DNA from: Flavobacterium sp. ALJ2
Lineage (GTDB): Bacteria; Bacteroidota; Bacteroidia; Flavobacteriales; Flavobacteriaceae
Length of the DNA stretch: 64,000 bases
Direction of reading: 5' to 3'
Assembly: GCF_015594725.1 (NCBI RefSeq)
Contig: NZ_JADNRC010000001.1
Coordinates: 310,001-374,000, forward strand
Position 1 is the stretch's first letter, and the number at the start of each line of letters is the position of its first letter. Positions 16,374 through 24,163 of this stretch are shown in pieces. The notes beneath the pieces were generated by a model. The model was not told the DNA's origin, did not search any database, and saw only the letters and a list, made by a program, of their open reading frames with translations. Position numbers and translations under genes: made by a program.

Positions 16374-17864
16374 ATGAAAATAGGATTAAGAATTTTAGTG
16401 TGTTTTATTCTTTTGATTTCTTGTAGTGAAGAACAATTGAAGGATGGAGCAAGTGGAACTGTAAAAGGTAGAGTCGTAGCATCGGGAACATTTACGCCTA
16501 TAGAAAACGTGCGTGTATCCTCTAGCCCTGCGACAAGTACAGTATTTACAGATAAAGACGGTTATTTTACTCTAGAAGGGGTTTTGGTTGGAGATTATTC
16601 TTTTCAGGCTCAAAAAGACGGCTACATTGCCAGATTTGAGCCAGCAAAAGTCACAGCCGATGCTACAGTACAAGTTATATTTGAATTAGAAATTTCTACA
16701 GCAAATAATAAACCGCCAGATATTCCGGTACTAACAGCTCCAGTTGATAATGCAAAAGATCAGGCTCTAAGTTTAAATTTAACATGGACAGCAGCCGATA
16801 AAGAATCAGACACTCTAACCTATACCGTTACTATAAAAAACGGAACGACCGATGAGGTTAAAATATATCCAGATATTAAAACAACAAGCTTGGCGATAAA
16901 AGATTTGAGTTATAGTACAAAATACTATTGGCAAGTAGCTGCTTCGGATGGAATTAATAAACCGACTAATAGTATAACCAATTCATTTACAACTTTGGCA
17001 TTCCCAAATCCAAGATTTTTGTATGTTAAAAAAGTAAATAATAACAACGTCATTTACACTGCTGACGAAGCTGGAAACCAGCTACAATTAACATCAGCAA
17101 ATGTTAATAGTTTTAGGCCAAGAAAAAATTTAAGTGTAAATAAAATTGCGTACATTAGCTCTGACGGGTCTCAAAATCAGATATATACTATGAACCCAGA
17201 CGGGTCGGGAGTAGTTAAAGTTACGAATTATGTACCTGTTGCAGGATTTAATATGGAGTTTGTGAATTATTGCTGGAATACAAACGGAAGTCAGATAATA
17301 TATCCAAATTTTGATAAGTTATATCGTATAGATTCAGATGGAGGAGGGCTTGTTCAATTGTTTCAAACGCCAAACGGAAAATTTATATCGGAGTGCGATT
17401 GGAGCCAAGATGGCAGCCAAATTGCATTAAAAGTAAATGACAGATCAGGATATAATGTAGAAATTTATGTAATAGATATGTCAGGAACAGTTTTATATAC
17501 AGTACAAACAGGTTTAAGCGGAGCAACAAGTGGGTTAAATATATCGGTAGATAATCAGAAAGTAATTTTCACAAGAGACGTTTCAGGGTTTGAAAATACC
17601 ACATACCGAAGATTAGACTCTCGAATTTTCATGTATACCCGTTCAACAAACACAGCAGCAGAGTTAACAACTCAAAAGCAAAATGGTTTTAACGATTTAG
17701 ATGTGAAATTTTCACCAAATGAGGCCGAAGTTATATTTGTAAATACATCCAATGACGGGATATCGGCTCAAAATGTACAAAAAGTAAGTGTCAATAATAC
17801 AAGTGGTTCTACATCATCAAGAACCACATTATTTCAAAACGCATCAATGCCCGAATGGAAGTAA
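16374..17864 (+). CDS. Curli-locus lipoprotein: CarboxypepD_reg-like + Fn3-like + PD40 beta-propeller
   Basis: A 496-aa lipoprotein (signal ends LLISCSEEQ, Cys17). Residues about 28-105 are a carboxypeptidase-regulatory-like beta-sandwich (GTVKGRVVASG, TDKDGYFTLEGV). Residues about 115-210 look like a fibronectin-type domain (PDIPVLTAPVDNAKDQALSL). Residues about 215-496 contain TolB-like PD40 repeats (KIAYISSDGSQNQIYTMNPD, QIIYPNFDKLYRIDSDGGG, CDWSQDGSQIALKV) that should fold into a propeller. It is the last gene of the curli cluster, on the same strand and before the shared terminator. Position suggests a surface-side partner in fibre anchoring or assembly, but no such role is established to my knowledge. 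Not found in the E. coli csg operons. Confidence 0.8.
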   Translation: MKIGLRILVCFILLISCSEEQLKDGASGTVKGRVVASGTFTPIENVRVSSSPATSTVFTDKDGYFTLEGVLVGDYSFQAQKDGYIARFEPAKVTADATVQVIFELEISTANNKPPDIPVLTAPVDNAKDQALSLNLTWTAADKESDTLTYTVTIKNGTTDEVKIYPDIKTTSLAIKDLSYSTKYYWQVAASDGINKPTNSITNSFTTLAFPNPRFLYVKKVNNNNVIYTADEAGNQLQLTSANVNSFRPRKNLSVNKIAYISSDGSQNQIYTMNPDGSGVVKVTNYVPVAGFNMEFVNYCWNTNGSQIIYPNFDKLYRIDSDGGGLVQLFQTPNGKFISECDWSQDGSQIALKVNDRSGYNVEIYVIDMSGTVLYTVQTGLSGATSGLNISVDNQKVIFTRDVSGFENTTYRRLDSRIFMYTRSTNTAAELTTQKQNGFNDLDVKFSPNEAEVIFVNTSNDGISAQNVQKVSVNNTSGSTSSRTTLFQNASMPEWK

Positions 17865-17902
17865 TCGTGGTATGAATCTAGATTTCCAATCACTTTTTTT
17901 CT

Positions 17903-17940
17903 AAAAATCCGATGAGACTCTCAAACTTATCGGATTTTTT
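17903..17940 (+). terminator. Terminator of the curli locus
   Basis: A stem of 14 bp including one G-T pair (17903-17916 with 17926-17939), flanked by A and T runs, 39 nt past the last curli-cluster stop. Confidence 0.8.
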
Positions 17941-17984
17941 TATGTTTCATATAGCCATAAAACGAAACAATTAAAAAAACTGGT

Positions 17985-17992
17985 TATCTTTG
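17985..17992 (+). promoter_or_regulatory. -7 box (TATCTTTG) for purM
   Basis: Exact TAnnTTTG, 29 nt before the ATG at 18021. No TTG at the standard -33 spacing. Confidence 0.5.
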
Positions 17993-18020
17993 TACCACAT
18001 CAACAACACAAACTAATTTC

Positions 18021-19199
18021 ATGAGTTCAGATTCTAGCAAAAGGTACGCACAAAGAGGGGTTTCGGCATCTAAAGAAGACGTACACAACGCCATAAAAAA
18101 TATTGATAAAGGGCTGTTTCCACAAGCATTTTGTAAAATTGTTCCAGACTACTTAACCCAAGACCAAGAGTACTGTCTTATTATGCATGCCGATGGTGCA
18201 GGTACAAAATCGTCTTTGGCCTATATGTATTGGAAAGAAACAGGCGATATATCAGTATGGAAAGGAATTGCACAAGATGCATTAATCATGAACATAGATG
18301 ATTTACTATGTGTAGGAGCAACAGATAATATCTTGCTTTCATCAACAATCGGAAGAAATAAAAATCTAATTCCAGCTGAAGTCATTTCAGCAATCATCAA
18401 TGGAACCGAAGAATTGATAAAAGAACTAGATACTTTTGGGGTGACTATCCATTCAACAGGAGGAGAAACTGCCGATGTTGGTGATATCGTACGTACAATA
18501 ATTGTAGATTCTACAGTGACAGCACGTATGAAACGTTCAAAAGTAGTAGATAATGCAAATATTAAAGCAGACGATGTAATTGTAGGATTGGCTTCATTTG
18601 GTCAGTCAACATACGAGAAGAGCTATAATGGAGGAATGGGAAGCAACGGATTAACATCAGCACGTCATGATGTATTCGGTAAATATTTAGCAACCAAATA
18701 TCCAGAAAGTTTTGACGCCGCAGTTCCCGAAGAATTAATTTATTCAGGACAAGTGAAATTGACCGATGCGGTCGAAAATAGCCCAATAGATGCAGGACAA
18801 TTGGTGCTTTCGCCAACGAGAACTTACGCACCAATTATCAAAAAAATATTAGATAAATATACGCCAGACGAAATTCACGGAATGGTGCATTGTAGTGGAG
18901 GAGCACAAACAAAAATCCTTCATTTCGTACAGAATTTACACATCATAAAAGACAATTTATTTCCAGTTCCACCATTGTTCCAGCTTATTCAAGAGCAATC
19001 TAAAACCGATTGGAAAGAAATGTATCAAGTATTTAATTGCGGTCACCGTATGGAACTATACGTTCCAGAAGAACTTGCAGAAGACATAATCGCTATTTCA
19101 AAATCATTCAATGTCGATGCGCAAATCGTAGGTAGAGTAGAAGCTGCAGACAATAAGAAACTGACAATTACTAGCGAGTACGGTACATTCGAATATTAA
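18021..19199 (+). CDS. purM: Phosphoribosylformylglycinamidine cyclo-ligase (AIR synthase), Bacteroidota type
   Basis: A 392-aa cytosolic enzyme closing the imidazole ring of aminoimidazole ribotide from FGAM and ATP in purine synthesis. PurM family features: the N-terminal YAQRGVSASKEDV, the ATP-binding MHADGAGTKSSLAYMY, MNIDDLLCVGA with the paired Asp residues, STGGETADVGD, and the C-terminal half with GMVHCSGGAQTK. It is longer than E. coli PurM (345 aa), normal for the Bacteroidota branch annotated as AIR synthase. It has its own -7 box and is followed by palindromic repeats, so it is likely monocistronic. Confidence 0.88.
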   Translation: MSSDSSKRYAQRGVSASKEDVHNAIKNIDKGLFPQAFCKIVPDYLTQDQEYCLIMHADGAGTKSSLAYMYWKETGDISVWKGIAQDALIMNIDDLLCVGATDNILLSSTIGRNKNLIPAEVISAIINGTEELIKELDTFGVTIHSTGGETADVGDIVRTIIVDSTVTARMKRSKVVDNANIKADDVIVGLASFGQSTYEKSYNGGMGSNGLTSARHDVFGKYLATKYPESFDAAVPEELIYSGQVKLTDAVENSPIDAGQLVLSPTRTYAPIIKKILDKYTPDEIHGMVHCSGGAQTKILHFVQNLHIIKDNLFPVPPLFQLIQEQSKTDWKEMYQVFNCGHRMELYVPEELAEDIIAISKSFNVDAQIVGRVEAADNKKLTITSEYGTFEY

Positions 19200-19225
19200 T
19201 TTTTTTTAAGGTTCAAAGGCTCAAA

Positions 19226-19245
19226 GTTCCGATAGCTATCGGAAC
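19226..19245. repeat. 20-bp perfect palindrome containing CCGATAGCTATCGG
   Basis: GTTCCGATAGCTATCGGAAC, 27 nt after the purM stop. The same core recurs at 19313-19326 and, with one change, at 4823-4836. Confidence 0.85.
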
Positions 19246-19302
19246 AAAGGTTTTTTATACCGAAGATTACGACAGAACTTAGTTATTAATAATTAGCTTT
19301 TC

Positions 19303-19396
19303 AGGAGCTATCCCGATAGCTATCGGGGCTCGCTATCTGCTATATCTTTTGTGGCGAACCCCGACACAAAAGAATGTCGCTATTATCGGGGCTAAA
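19303..19396. repeat. Composite palindromic repeat element
   Basis: Starts with CCCGATAGCTATCGGG (19312-19327), continues through CTCGCTATCTGCTATATC, and ends with a hairpin whose inner stem CGACA...TGTCG is framed by CCCCGA...TCGGGG and GGCT. It ends just before the ATG at 19409 and displaces any recognisable promoter. It resembles the large dispersed repeats of flavobacterial genomes (from memory, not searched). Confidence 0.6.
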
Positions 19397-19408
19397 AATC
19401 ATTTTATC

Positions 19409-19765
19409 ATGTACGAATTAATTTTTTGGAAATATTCAGAGGGGTTTTATTTAAACCACCACGAAGTATACGAAGCACTTATCGAAGAGCAAGAAGTTGA
19501 AGGTTTAGAGCCGCTTCCTGTTGGCGTAATCCTAAACAGGATTAGTTCATTGTTTTCTAAATGGGAGAAAGTAGATGACAACAGCTGGAAAAATAATGAA
19601 GGAAAAGGAGCTTTTCAGGTAATAACTACAGCACAAAGTGTCAGAATCGATTGTTATGGAACCGAAGGAAAAGCAATGGACATTCTGGTAAATGTATTAG
19701 AAGAATTTAAATGTCCACTCTATGATCCACAAGTTCCAGAACGTTATGATGATATGAATGAGTAA
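19409..19765 (+). CDS. Hypothetical 118-aa protein
   Basis: I do not recognise the family. I start at ATG 19409 (MYELIFWKYSEGFYLNHHEV) because the open frame upstream lies inside the palindromic repeat. The protein is small, soluble and without signal or membrane segments. Two halves are visible: an acidic helical part (HEVYEALIEEQEVEGLEPLP) and a beta part (GAFQVITTAQSVRIDCYGTE). It ends acidic (PERYDDMNE). It lies 39 nt before a GNAT gene on the same strand, suggesting co-transcription. Confidence 0.65.
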   Translation: MYELIFWKYSEGFYLNHHEVYEALIEEQEVEGLEPLPVGVILNRISSLFSKWEKVDDNSWKNNEGKGAFQVITTAQSVRIDCYGTEGKAMDILVNVLEEFKCPLYDPQVPERYDDMNE

Positions 19766-19804
19766 AACTTTTTTAAATAAAAAATAAAGCAGGTTTTTAA
19801 TAAA

Positions 19805-20401
19805 ATGGATTTCAATTTCTCTGAAAATATAGTACTTGAAGACGATTTAGTTTTGTTGCGCCCTTTGCAAAAAACAGATGTCGAAAACTTATTAGAAATT
19901 TCTATCAACGAGCCCAATACTTGGGAGTATTCGTTAATTCGTGCCAACGGGAAAGAAAATCTAGAGAATTATATAGCTATTGCATTAAAAGCAAGAGATA
20001 ATAAAACCGAATTTCCTTTTATAGTCTTCGATAAAAAATCAGGAAAATACGCAGGAAGCACGCGTTTTTACGATATGCAACTTTCGTTCAAAACATTGCA
20101 ATTAGGATATACTTGGTACGGTTCAGCATTTAGAGGAACAGGATTAAATAAGCATTGTAAATACTTATTGTTGCAATTTGTTTTTGAAACCATGGGAATG
20201 GAGCGCGTAGAATTCCGTGCGGATAATAATAACCAGCGAAGCATTGCAGCCATGAAAAGTATAGGTTGTAAAGTCGAAGGAGTTTTACGTAATCATATGC
20301 CAACTTTTGGGAGTGATGTACGTCGAGACTCAATCATTTTAAGTATTCTACGTGAAGAATGGTTCGATGAGGTAAAAGAAGATCTAAGGAAAAAGCTATA
20401 A
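19805..20401 (+). CDS. GNAT-family N-acetyltransferase (RimJ/RimL type)
   Basis: A 198-aa acetyl-CoA-dependent transferase. The RimJ/RimL-like layout is clear: N-terminal LVLLRPLQKTDVENLLEISI, the strand-loop YAGSTRFYDM, the acetyl-CoA-binding stretch YTWYGSAFRGTGLNKHCKYL, and the late VEFRADNNNQRSIAAMKSIG followed by EGVLRNHM. The acceptor (ribosomal protein N-terminus, aminoglycoside, other amine) is not predictable. Second gene of a possible pair with the 118-aa unknown. The acetyl-CoA loop reads RGTGLN rather than the common RGxGxG/A, which is tolerated in this subfamily. Confidence 0.88.
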   Translation: MDFNFSENIVLEDDLVLLRPLQKTDVENLLEISINEPNTWEYSLIRANGKENLENYIAIALKARDNKTEFPFIVFDKKSGKYAGSTRFYDMQLSFKTLQLGYTWYGSAFRGTGLNKHCKYLLLQFVFETMGMERVEFRADNNNQRSIAAMKSIGCKVEGVLRNHMPTFGSDVRRDSIILSILREEWFDEVKEDLRKKL

Positions 20402-20625
20402 ATAAGTTGTTGGTATAATTCGTTAAGAAGGTTAACCGCAAAGGTTTTAAATCTGTAGCGAGAAAATTAACCGCAAAGCACGCAAAAGAAATTAGAGAAA
20501 TTCGTGGCTAACCATTTTACTAGATAGCCTTCATGATTATTTAAATAGCAAATAGCCTCAATTTTAGTCTTTAGTGTGTCTTTAGATGAAATAACTTTTT
20601 GATTTTCATTTTATAATGCATAAAA
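20402..20625. other. Intergenic region with GCAAAG-type repeats
   Basis: Contains repeat-like units TTAACCGCAAAG (about 20431 and 20469) related to those near 7.7 kb. No reading frame or terminator stands out. Confidence 0.4.
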
Positions 20626-21297
20626 ATGAAAAAGGAAGATATGAAAATTTATTTTTAGGCAATTCGACAGAATGATTTAGCAAAAGTAGTAGAGCTTGTT
20701 TCAGCTGATAAAGAATATTTAAACGTTTGTAATTTTTCACCTCCCAAAAAAGATGATGGGCAATCTGGGTTACAGGTTTCGTTTAAAACGGGTAACTTTG
20801 ATATTGCTAAATACTTAATTGAGAAGGGTATTGATGTCAACTTTATTGAAAAATCAGAAATTAATGAATGGAAATCACCGGTATTACATGATTGTATTAG
20901 GGCAACAATTTTTAATTCAATAAAACTTGAAAAAGATACCGATAGATTTGATAAGGCATTCGAATTATTACAAGAAATGTTAAGGAGGAATGCAAATCCA
21001 AACGCAATTGATAGTTATGGAAACAATTGTCTGAACAGAGCATTAATGGATGTCCGACAAGTTTTATACGGAACAGATGATTTCGAAAATAAAATTTTAA
21101 TTAAACAATTAAGAAGTGTTTTTAAAGAATTGATGAGTTTTGGAGCAGACCCAAAAGAAAAGAATGATAAAAGAGAAAGTTTAGAATTTAATATTTCGAC
21201 TTATCAGATGGAAGATTATTTATTTAAAATAAAATTAATAAATAATAAAAGGATAGTTGTGAAAAAACTTTGCGAAATTTGCCTTTTAAATAAATAA
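20626..21297 (+). pseudogene. Ankyrin-repeat protein gene interrupted by an in-frame amber codon
   Basis: The frame starts at ATG 20626 (MKKEDMKIYF), meets TAG at 20656-20658, and is then open without another stop to 21297, about 213 further codons. After the stop it reads AIRQNDLAKVVELVSADKEY, a typical first ankyrin helix pair, then GNFDIAKYLIEKGIDVNF and MLRRNANPNAIDSYGNNCLN, two or three ankyrin repeats. No ATG occurs between the TAG and 20977, so normal translation would yield only fragments. CAG to TAG is the simplest cause. Ankyrin proteins like this bind partner proteins; small ones often sit in toxin-immunity cassettes. Either a real pseudogene or a base error. Confidence 0.8.
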
Positions 21298-21307
21298 AAA
21301 GAGACAT

Positions 21308-21751
21308 ATGAAAATAAATCCTAAAAACGGAATAGATAAGTTGTTGTTCGGTATGAAACAGAATGATGTTACAGCTATCTATGGTAAACCAGATAGAAAT
21401 TATAAAGACGAAGATGATAATGTTATTTTTGCTTACAATAAGCATAAAATGAGATTGACATTCTATCAGGAGGAAGCTTTAAAATTGGGTTATGTTGTGG
21501 CATCAAGTCCAGATTTAGAAATTTTTGGTTTTAAAATTATAGGAAGAAAAATTGCCGATGTAAAAAAAGATTTGGCAACCAAAGAAATTACAAAATTTAC
21601 GCAAGAGGAGTTTGATACTTTCGAGAATTATTTCAACGAAGAAAACTGGATAATCTTTCAAACAGAATTTGAAGAAGTAGTAAAATTTGAAATTGGAGCA
21701 ATCATTAATAATAAAGATGAATTTGATTGGAAGTTTCCAACTAAAAAATAA
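21308..21751 (+). CDS. Hypothetical 147-aa protein
   Basis: I do not recognise this family. Cytosolic, alpha/beta, no signal peptide. It begins MKINPKNGIDKLLFGMKQND and has a motif-like start FGMKQNDVTAIYGKPD, reminiscent of small solo proteins that read 'lgm...v..llG.Pd'. It lies 10 nt after the broken ankyrin gene, so the two were probably an operon. Its stop overlaps the start of the GH92 remnant, meaning the junction of transferred and older DNA falls at about 21750. It might be an immunity-type protein, which is only a contextual guess. Confidence 0.6.
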   Translation: MKINPKNGIDKLLFGMKQNDVTAIYGKPDRNYKDEDDNVIFAYNKHKMRLTFYQEEALKLGYVVASSPDLEIFGFKIIGRKIADVKKDLATKEITKFTQEEFDTFENYFNEENWIIFQTEFEEVVKFEIGAIINNKDEFDWKFPTKK

Positions 21752-22532
21752 AAGAATAGCTGCAAAAAAACTAGGAAAAGAAGCTGTCTATAATGAGTTT
21801 TCTAAAAGAGCTACAAACTATAAAAATGTATATGATGCCCAGACAGGTTTTATGTGACCTAAACTCGATGATAGAACATTCAAGAAAGAGTTTGATCCGT
21901 TAGATACGCACGGACAAGGATTTATCGAAGGAAATTCTTGGAACTACAGTTTATATGTGCCACAAGATCCTGCCGGAATGATAAAAATGATGCTTGAGAA
22001 AGCTGTTTTTACGAGAAGATTATATTCACTCTTTTCGATACATTTACCAGATAAATATTTTGAAAACACTGAAGATATCACCAAAGAAGGGATAATCGGT
22101 AATTATGCGAACGGAAACGAACCTTCACATCATGTGGTTTATTTATACAATTGGACAAAATCACCATGGAAAGCACAAGATAAAATAAGAATTATCTTAA
22201 AAAGAATGTATAAAAATAGGCCTGACGGATTAGGAGGAAATGATGATTTTGGACAAATGAGTGCTTGGTATATTTTTAGCAGTTTAGGATTCTACCCAGT
22301 TGCACCAGGATCAGAAGATTATAGCTTAGGAAGTCCATTGGTAGCAAATGCTGTTTTTAATCTTGAAAACGGGAAAACATTTGAAGTAGCTACAGTAAAC
22401 CAATCTGATAAAAATGTGTTTGTTCGTAAAGTGTTTTTAAACAGAAAACTACTTACAAGCCCTGTTATAAAACACAGTGACATCATTAATGGAGGAAGGA
22501 TTACGTTTTATAAGAGCAGTAGTACTAAATAA
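21752..22532 (+). pseudogene. C-terminal remnant of a GH92 alpha-mannosidase with in-frame TGA
   Basis: Translation from about 21756 gives IAAKKLGKEAVYNEFSKRA and NYKNVYDAQTGFM, a TGA at 21855-21857, then PKLDDRTFKKEFDPLDTHGQ, GFIEGNSWNYSLYVPQDP, HLPDKYFENTEDITKEG, GNEPSHHVVYLYNWT, and GGNDDFGQMSAWYIFSSLGF. These are the hallmark C-terminal motifs of GH92 calcium-dependent exo-alpha-mannosidases, including the acid/base region GNEPSHH. About 260 of the usual 750 residues remain; the N-terminal part and signal peptide are gone. The open stretch after the TGA (from GTG 21957) is too short to be an enzyme. It shows that a mannosidase locus was here before rearrangement. Confidence 0.85.
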
Positions 22533-22576
22533 GAAAAAATATTAATATTAAGTACTCAATACATTGTAATAATCTT

Positions 22577-22584
22577 TATGTTTG
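22577..22584 (+). promoter_or_regulatory. -7 box (TATGTTTG) for the DUF6708-like gene
   Basis: Exact TAnnTTTG, 29 nt before the ATG at 22613; no TTG at -33 distance. Confidence 0.4.
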
Positions 22585-22612
22585 TAATTTATAATTGAAA
22601 TTACACATAAAA

Positions 22613-23662
22613 ATGAAAAAGAATTTTATAAATTATTTTCGGATAATAGATGAAGTAAAGATGTCATGGTTGGACTTAGTTAGTAAATATAAGGTTAATC
22701 GTATTTTGACAAAAAATGAAATACAACAACAGTTAAATATAAAATTGCCTTTAGACATAACTCCTAATCATGCCTTAGGGGTTATTAAAATGAATTCTAC
22801 TTATTTAGAAACAGTAAATAAATATTATATATGGAAAGGAAAATTAACGAGTATAGCAATATTTATGGGTTATTTAACCTATATAATCTTAATGTTACTT
22901 CTATTTTATAAAATAATAGCAGCTATTGGAACAATTAGAGAGGCAAATATAAAAATGACGTTCATCATTGTTACATCAATGTCTTCCGTTATTCCCATAA
23001 TCAGCACATGGCTCGTATTCTGTGAGTGTTTTAAATGGACTCATTATCCTATACGATTTAACCGTCACAATAGAATGGTTTATGTCTTTCGTTCAAATGG
23101 AACGGTTCTGGAGGCTTCATGGGATCAATTATTTTTTTGTTTAGCTAAAGATAAGGGGACTGGAGACTGGGAAATTCATGGATATGTTTTAGCCGAAGAT
23201 GGTGAAACAGTAAAAGAAACATTTCCTTTAGCTGTTACTGCTGGATTTCAGAACTATGCTCTATCACACTGGGAATTTATTCGTCGTTATATGGAAAATG
23301 GGCCACAAGAGTGTTTTTTTGATAAACAGAAAAAATATAAACCAGGAGATGCTACCACCGCAACGTTATTATTTTGTAATGATATCGATGGTAAAAAGGA
23401 AAGTGTTGCCTTTAGTAACAAAAGGATCAAGTTGAATTTTGTTGGTGCAAGTTTTCAATACTATATGTATTACCCGTTTATAAAAATGTTAGTTTATGGA
23501 CGAATTATTGCCATGAAAACATGTAAAGTTCCTCAATGGCCACAGAGTATTGAAAACGTTTGTACTATTTTTCCAGATGATCCCTATATAGTAACGGCAC
23601 AAGATAATATTAATATTACGTTAACTTATGGTGAAATACCTGTTCAAAATGGAAAATTATAG
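22613..23662 (+). CDS. DUF6708-like membrane protein with two transmembrane helices
   Basis: A 349-aa protein, started at ATG 22613 (MKKNFINYFRIIDEVKMSWL). Two strong hydrophobic helices lie at about residues 80-105 and 115-140. Just after them comes HYPIRFNRHNRMVYVFRSNG and TVLEASWDQLFFCLAKDKG, then HGYVLAEDGETVKETFPLAV and a Trp/Phe-rich C-terminal part. This pattern agrees with what I recall of DUF6708 proteins, found mainly in Gammaproteobacteria, often near type VI secretion or toxin loci. If so, it was probably acquired by transfer. Function unknown. It has its own -7 box. Family assignment is from memory and moderate. Confidence 0.55.
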   Translation: MKKNFINYFRIIDEVKMSWLDLVSKYKVNRILTKNEIQQQLNIKLPLDITPNHALGVIKMNSTYLETVNKYYIWKGKLTSIAIFMGYLTYIILMLLLFYKIIAAIGTIREANIKMTFIIVTSMSSVIPIISTWLVFCECFKWTHYPIRFNRHNRMVYVFRSNGTVLEASWDQLFFCLAKDKGTGDWEIHGYVLAEDGETVKETFPLAVTAGFQNYALSHWEFIRRYMENGPQECFFDKQKKYKPGDATTATLLFCNDIDGKKESVAFSNKRIKLNFVGASFQYYMYYPFIKMLVYGRIIAMKTCKVPQWPQSIENVCTIFPDDPYIVTAQDNINITLTYGEIPVQNGKL

Positions 23663-24109
23663 AAATAATGACTGCTGGCGTAACCAAACAAGATTGTTGG
23701 ATTAAGCTGAGGGCAATGCGCCTAAGAATGGGATAAGGTCTTTATATAAGTAGCGTTCTATTTGAATTCGGGTGCTTTGTCTGCGTGTGGAATCGGCTAC
23801 CCAAGTTTTTTGAGTTTAAATTCTTCCAGTGATCGGAAATTTCAACAAAGGTAATGTAATTTGACGGGCTAATCATACCGTAGGTTGTTTTATGTTTATT
23901 TTCCTGACGAAGGGTCTATGTATAGAGCGACTAATGTTTTTACCTCCTCTCTTCGTTGACTTGCCGTTCGGGCTAAGTGCCAAATGAAATTTTGTGTTGT
24001 TTACCTAACCAGTAAAGCGAAATAGACAATTTTTTATTTATTTGAAACTTGCTAAAAAAAGTAATCACGAGCGAGACGCTCGCGCCAGCCAAGGAATACA
24101 GCGCATAAA
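23663..24109. other. Intergenic region with a possible transposase remnant
   Basis: Less AT-rich than its neighbours. On the minus strand, about 23765-23908 stays open for some 50 codons and reads RQENKHKTTYGMISPSNYI, faintly like the C-terminal end of an IS3-type integrase (N.kR.H...gy.sP..y). No inverted repeats or target duplications can be defined. A small GCGAG/CTCGC hairpin lies at 24071-24083. Confidence 0.25.
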
Positions 24110-24140
24110 AAAAACCGATAGTTACAAACTATCGGTTTTT
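24110..24140. terminator. Bidirectional terminator
   Basis: A 14-bp perfect stem (24110-24123 with 24127-24140) with a 3-nt loop, A-run before and T-run after, 24 nt past the stop of the minus-strand isomerase gene. Confidence 0.9.
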
Positions 24141-24163
24141 TTATGATATATAATTTAAGAAAA

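Noticed and set aside
23765..23908. IS3-like transposase fragment
   Set aside because: Similarity limited to about 15 residues, no inverted repeats; kept only as a low-confidence note.
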